A stretch of 64,000 bases of DNA from Cryptomeria japonica (taxonomy: Eukaryota; Streptophyta; Pinopsida; Cupressales; Cupressaceae). This document shows positions 60,001 through 64,000 of the stretch, piece after piece (the stretch's first letter is position 1; every line of letters begins with the position of its first letter). The notes below the pieces were generated by a model. That model saw only the letters and a list, made by a program, of their open reading frames with translations, was not told the DNA's origin and ran no database searches. The position numbers and the translations under genes were made by a program. The DNA lies in the NCBI RefSeq assembly GCF_030272615.1, contig NC_081414.1, forward strand, positions 910,537,009 through 910,601,008, read 5' to 3'.

Positions 60001-61365
60001 GGGTGGTCTCGGGTGAGAGATTTTAAGTCCTTTTTCCCTTGTGGACAGATGGAAATGGCTAAATGGAAGCTCCCAGATGAATGGCCTGTTGTTGATTTAT
60101 AGGAGTGTGCGATGCTACAAAATATCCTTTCTAGTAGAAGATGTTGTTCTATCCCAGAGTCTGATGGCCTTGCTTGGTCTCCCAATCCTAAGGGGATTTA
60201 CACGATGGCCGCTGGATATAGCAGATTGGTGGCTCATAAGATGGATATGCCTGAAGTGCAGTGGTGGAAGAAGGTCTGGAACAAGCTTTCGTGGCCAAAA
60301 TGCAACTGTTTTATCTGGATGCTAGCTTGGAACAAGTGTTTGACTTGGGATAATATTAGGAAGAGAGGGTTCCACGGCCCGTCTATTTGTGTCATGTGTG
60401 GGACAAATGAGGAGGACTCTTCTCATTTGTTTTTTCGGTGTTCCTTTGCCCTACAACTTTGGCATTTCTGGTGGGAAGTCTGGGTAGTTCCTTGTGTCCA
60501 TGCTTCCTCCTTGACTGAGTTTTGGCAGAGGATGGGACGTCCCCCTTCTATGGCTACTTTTCTGCAGGAGGTATGGTTCGTGGGGCCTATCTTCTTATTA
60601 TGGCAGATTTGGCTGGAGCGCAATCGAAGGATTTTTCGTGGAGAGCGGAGGCTGGTTCAACAAATTTGGGAGAGGGTATTAGGTATGATTAATGAGACAG
60701 TGGCGGCTAAGTGTGTAGTGGACTTCCCTTTGGGGAAATGAGATACAGAGCTGGTAGAGAGATTGGGAATTATAGGATCTTCTTTGGTCTTAACCAAGGC
60801 CAAGAGACGACGTTGTGAGAAGCAAAAAGTTGACAGGGTTGGTAGATGGCAGCTACCCCCCCAGGGGATCTTGAAGATCAACACTGATGGTTCATCAAGG
60901 GGTAATCCGGGTCCAGCTGGTATTGGCGGGATTGGTAGAGATGCTATGGGATCAGTGATCTTTATTTTTTCACTTTATGAGGGGATTCAGACCATTAACC
61001 TGGTGGAGGGTTTGGCTATTCTTGCTGCTCTTGAGAAAGCTTTGGCTTTAGGATGGAGAAATTTAGTTTGTGAGTCCGACTCTCAGGTGTTGATCAACTT
61101 GATTAATGGACAGAGAATGACCGATGTTAATTGGCAATTGGCCAGGATTGTGCAATAGATTGTGCATATTAGTTCTTTGATGGACAGGGTGATTTTTGCT
61201 CATATTCCAAGGGAGTGGAATAGGGCGGCTGATTGCTTGGCGAAATGGGCTTCTGAGCATGCTGATGGATGGAGAGTTGAGGAATGGGAGTTGATTCCTC
61301 AAGAGCTCTGCTTAGACTTAAGGAGCATTCTTGATGAAGATAGGGTGGAGTATGGTGATGGATGA
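57064..61365 (+). pseudogene. LINE ORF2: endonuclease, reverse transcriptase, RNase H
   Basis: One frame, 1,434 codons, with stops only at 57778 (TAG), 58099 (TGA), 60100 (TAG), 60739 (TGA) and 61156 (TAG). APE-type endonuclease: LSWNVRGLNS, LFLQETKL, NIYAPTD, WIIAGDFNVI, RLDRFL, GSDHWPI. RT: ALIPKEEGADRMSQFRPISL, EEQSGFVAGRQILDGI, KLDMAKAYDRVRW, LRQGDPLSPYLF and active-site QFVDDTAL (about 59150). C-terminal zf-RVT: KCNCFIWMLAWNKC and CVMCGTNEEDSSHLFFRC. RNase H: INTDGSSRGNPGPAG, VEGLAILAAL, CESDSQVLINL and REWNRAADCLAKWA, with D, E, D, D catalytic residues visible. The element nicks DNA, copies its RNA and may remove it with its own RNase H. All stops fit CAG-to-TAG or CGA-to-TGA. Confidence 0.95.
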
Positions 61366-61486
61366 TGGCTTTGGGTGTCTTACTGGTGTTTGGGATTATT
61401 CTTTTGCATTTACTCGGGACCTTTGGTCTTTGATTTCTTTGTAGTAATGCTTTCTGATTTTCAATAAAGTTTTTACCCCTTTTATT

Positions 61487-61504
61487 TCAAATAATAATTA
61501 AATA
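61487..61504. repeat. LINE target-site duplication (right)
   Basis: Second copy of TCAAATAATAATTAAATA. Confidence 0.95.
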
Positions 61505-61717
61505 AAATAAGCATTTGTAATGAAAAGATTTAGTCATTCAATGTTACATATTATCTGACGGAAAGATCCTAGACAATTCTTGGAGAAAGGAAGCATCATT
61601 GATAATCATTTTTTGCAAATAACACTTAATCAAATTAATTAAAAATGTTTCATGAAATTTTAAAAGTAGAACTCGTTCAATGCTTTCATGCACCGACAGC
61701 AAAGCCATTTGACCCAC
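61505..61717 (-). repeat. Foldback element, right arm, outer piece
   Basis: Reverse complement of about 53977-54200; continues the arm interrupted by the LINE. Confidence 0.85.
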
Positions 61718-62142
61718 ACCATTATCCATAATAGAACAAATCAATATAATAGGCTATTATAAAGAATATATACAAAAATATGAAAGAACATTAAATTACC
61801 ATTACAAACCCATAAACCATTAAATAGTGAAAATAGATATAAATTTGTAAATGTCTCCCTATAAACACCACAACCATAACCAAAACAAAAAAAATTCTTA
61901 CCCACAAAAACTAAGTAGCTGGTGAGTTGCAAGTCTACAACATCTCTCAGATGATCAAACCGTTTCTTAATTTTGTTCTTATGATTAGTCAATGGATTTA
62001 GTTGCATGTACAAGTTTTCTATTTGAAGCCTTCCGTTTTCCTATATTTGAGACTTAATAAAATTCTTGTGAGTAGGAAATTGATTCAGGAGTTATGTGTG
62101 AAGAATTTGGGAAAGTAAATGATGACAATCAAACTCAAATTG
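61718..62142. other. AT-rich non-coding DNA right of the foldback element
   Basis: No gene or repeat recognised. Confidence 0.5.
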
Positions 62143-62520
62143 TATCTGTCTTGAATGCCTTTTATCCTGATGGCATTAAATTAAAGTTCTTTCTCTATTT
62201 TCTGGTGATCTCTGGACCAGAGGTTGCTTTGCATCAACCTAGGATACATTTAACTTGTGTTGTATCTACGGAAATATGTATCCTAGGACGATGCAATGCA
62301 ACCTCTGCTCCACCAATACCAGATAGACGAGAAAGTACTTTAATTTAAAGTAATCAGGATAAAATGCTTTTAAGACATATATTAGGTATAAAAGGAAGCC
62401 TACCCTGTCATTTGAAGGGGTTTACCTACAATTCAAGTGATCTCTTAATTATAAAATTAATTCAATTCCAAGTGAACAGGCAATCAAGCATTCATCAAGA
62501 ATTGAAGGAGAAATCAAGTT
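62143..62520 (+). repeat. Direct repeat, copy 1
   Basis: About 378 bp, close match to 62930-63300 with an offset of about 787-790 bp. It contains a 100-nt hairpin (62213-62312). ORFs across it read through a stem and are not credible genes. The pair may be LTRs of a small element or a local duplication; no TG/CA ends or primer site were seen. Confidence 0.9.
62213..62312 (+). other. 100-nt imperfect hairpin, candidate small-RNA precursor (copy 1)
   Basis: The first 37 nt (TGGACCAGAGG, TTGCTTTGCATC, CCTAGGATACAT in order) pair with the last 37 nt (ATGTATCCTAGG, GATGCAATGCAACC, TCTGCTCCA) with four mismatched positions, leaving a loop of about 25 nt. Length, near-complete pairing and small bulges fit a plant MIR-type foldback, but short inverted-repeat transposons look alike. 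I do not recognise a known miRNA in it. Confidence 0.5.
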
Positions 62521-62929
62521 AATAAAGATATTTAATAGAGGAGATATTTAATAAAGATATCATCTTTTAAATTAAGAAATGGGCAGGAGATTAAGAATAC
62601 AAACCTTCCATATTGCACACTTCAAGGTATATTAAAATCAGTTTAAAGTGATTCATTTAGGGACCTTTCATAAAATATTCTCAACTTACACATCATGAAA
62701 GGATCTTAAAATATTCATTGTTTATAATGATAAGAATTCGGTTGTTCCATACACCTTCCTTTACTATTTTAAAAATATCATCAACCAAAATATTCTGCAG
62801 CAGTAGTATGGAGTGCATTTCATCTATTTTATGCCTAAATATTTCATCATACCACTTTCTTTTCAAAGGTGACTGATTGATTGTGGTGTTTGGGTAATGC
62901 ATTCCAAATAGATCTAGTTGCATACCATT
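62521..62929. other. Spacer between direct repeats
   Basis: AT-rich, with repeated GATATTTAATA words at 62525-62570. No gene seen. Confidence 0.5.
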
Positions 62930-63300
62930 TATCTGTCTTGATTAAAGACTTTTATCCTAATGACATTAAATTAAAGTTCTTTCTCTATTTTCTAGTGATC
63001 TCTGGAGTAGAGGTTGCTTTGCATCGAGTTTGGATACATTTAACTTGTGTTGTATCTATAGAAATATGTATCCGAGGACGATGCAATGCAACCTCTGCTC
63101 CACCAATACCAAATAGAAGAGAAAGTGCTTTAATTTAAAGCCCTCGGGATAAAATGCTTTCAAGACATATATTAGGTATGAAAGGAAGCCCACCCTGTCA
63201 TTTGAAGGGGTCTGCCTACAATTCAAGTGATCTCTTAATTATAAAATCAATTCAATTCCAAGTGAATAGGCAATCAAGCATTGAAGGATAATTCAAGTTG
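62930..63300 (+). repeat. Direct repeat, copy 2
   Basis: About 370 bp; differs from copy 1 by scattered substitutions and a short deletion near 63280. Confidence 0.9.
63003..63102 (+). other. 100-nt imperfect hairpin, candidate small-RNA precursor (copy 2)
   Basis: Same layout and length as copy 1. Several changes relative to copy 1 keep pairing as G-U (for example T in the 5' arm at 63008 facing G, and T positions in GTTTGG facing CCGAGG). Loop sequence is nearly unchanged. Confidence 0.5.
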
Positions 63301-63717
63301 GTGCAGGTGCATTTGGAAGACCAAAGGACTCAATGAAGCCATTAAAGACTTTTGAAGGTCTTACGAGTGAAGAGTCAATCAATTATGATGTCTTAAGGGG
63401 GAAGCATTAAACAACACACACTAAGAATTGACTTATTAGGTATGTTGTGGGCCCATTCCTTCTCTTGACATCCCTTCCCGTCCGTTTTGGTTAAAAAGAA
63501 AATCACCGTTAGCATTTGAATTCAAACAATGTTCCCGTGTTTGACTGCATAGAACAAAGCAAATGGCATAAGAAACTCTCATCTACCTCGTAGCTATCAT
63601 AGAATACCTCCCCAAGTAGATATTCTCATTTCCTTTCCTCCTTTATGTTGTCGATGAAATATATAAGCATCCTCACAATGCAGTCAATGCAACAAATAGA
63701 TTTCCATTTCGATAGGT
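63301..63717. other. Non-coding DNA before the last PPR remnant
   Basis: No supported gene; may include eroded upstream PPR gene sequence. Confidence 0.4.
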
Positions 63718-64000
63718 TTTATTTGCCAACGTACTCTCTACCTGTGCCAAAATGGGTGCTTTGGAACAAAGTATGGGCTTCCATCAAAGCAGAAGGTAAG
63801 GGAAATTAATATCAGATGCTTACGGTTGGAAATGCTCTGTTTGACATGTTTGGAAAATGTGGAAGTATAGACATGAAAGCGCATGAACTGTTTGGTGAGA
63901 TGCATCAAAGAAACGCGATCTAATGGAAAGCTATGATTGCAGGATATGCACAAAATGTGTTTGAAATGGATTTAGAAACTTCCAACCAAATGTGATTAAT
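63718..64000 (+). pseudogene. PPR gene fragment, runs off the window
   Basis: FANVLSTCAKMGALEQSMGF begins at about 63722; after frame damage near 63795 the pattern resumes with VGNALFDMFGKCGSIDMKAH, ELFGEMHQRNAI, a TAA, then WKAMIAGYAQN. These are consecutive PPR motifs of the PLS class, close to the 3042-3803 copy but on the opposite strand. An extra Met-Lys in SIDMKAHEL and the TAA mark it as broken. It continues past 64000. Confidence 0.8.

Larger units (their letters stand above)
55228..61486 (+). mobile_element. LINE with RNase H domain, near full length
   Basis: 6.26 kb, flanked by a perfect 18-bp target duplication. It has a leader (55228-55632), ORF1 (55633-57067), ORF2 (57064-61365) and a short 3' end with AATAAA at 61463. 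No poly(A) run is visible at the junction, unlike the minus-strand LINE. It is visibly richer in G and C than its surroundings. ORF2 has no frameshift over 1,434 codons; five single stops inactivate it. It inserted in the right arm of a foldback element, so it is younger than that element. Confidence 0.95.
53647..61717. mobile_element. Foldback-type DNA element, right arm split by a LINE
   Basis: Sequence at 53977-54388 is repeated in reverse complement at 55032-55209 joined to 61505-61717, with the LINE (55228-61486) and its target duplication between those two pieces. By eye the arms match at about 85-90%. The loop (54389-55031) has no gene. Left of the arm, 53647-53970 holds many GTCGGA, TCCGACG and ATCGGATTT words, as in subterminal repeats of DNA transposons, and starts CACTAGTACATTTGGG. 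The right end lacks that block, so it is truncated. Superfamily not assigned. Confidence 0.6.

Noticed and set aside
62094-63138. ORFs of 84 and 85 residues with similar translations
   Set aside because: They run through a self-complementary hairpin inside a direct duplication; the similarity is explained by the duplication, not by coding constraint.

Overview
The window reads as plant nuclear DNA, most likely from a conifer or another large-genome gymnosperm. The evidence is AT-rich sequence with almost no intact genes, several layers of nested transposable elements, Ty1/copia LTRs with an initiator Met-tRNA primer site and GGGGGAG polypurine tracts, and broken pentatricopeptide-repeat (PPR) genes of a land-plant organellar RNA-binding type. 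The conifer assignment is inference from style, not from a database match. I see no intact host gene.

Layout. 1-1618: 3' end of copia element A, inserted in a Ty3/gypsy integrase gene (1619-2137). 3042-3803: broken PPR gene on the minus strand. 5186-17911: a CACTA (En/Spm-type) DNA transposon with a TNP2-like transposase and a multi-exon TNPA-like gene. Its TNP2 gene is interrupted at 7428 by element B (7428 to about 14134), an LTR element with a zinc-knuckle gag-like gene and a long accessory gene but no protease, integrase or reverse transcriptase. 18971-22606: a long unrecognised minus-strand gene (element C), preceded by a degenerate repeat array of about 130 bp period (22850-24240). 24793-34740: another unrecognised gene (element D), split by a complete copia element E (24951-32570, target duplication GAAAT). 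36019-36418: a short copia-type LTR. 36419-42100: repeat-like non-coding DNA. 42200-43560: decayed PPR gene. 44736-51062: minus-strand LINE (15-bp target duplication and poly(T)). 51078-53640: gypsy-LTR-like DNA with hairpins and a long (TA)n tract. 53647-61717: a foldback-type DNA element whose right arm was split by a second LINE (55228-61486, 18-bp target duplication). 62143-63300: a direct duplication carrying two copies of a 100-nt hairpin. 63718-64000: another PPR remnant.

How it fits together. Nothing here acts as a conventional operon or pathway. The record is one of successive insertions (A into gypsy, B into CACTA, E into D, one LINE into a foldback element, another LINE into LTR-like DNA) followed by decay. 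In-frame stops in elements A, B, D, E, the gypsy remnant and the forward LINE are mostly explained by C-to-T change at glutamine or arginine codons, as expected for heavily methylated, silenced repeats. The most distinctive content is: (i) large non-pol accessory genes in elements A-D with a similar head, charged linker and coiled-coil plan; (ii) a short stem with compensatory changes conserved in diverged copia LTRs; (iii) the duplicated 100-nt hairpin; (iv) the 130-bp array upstream of gene C.
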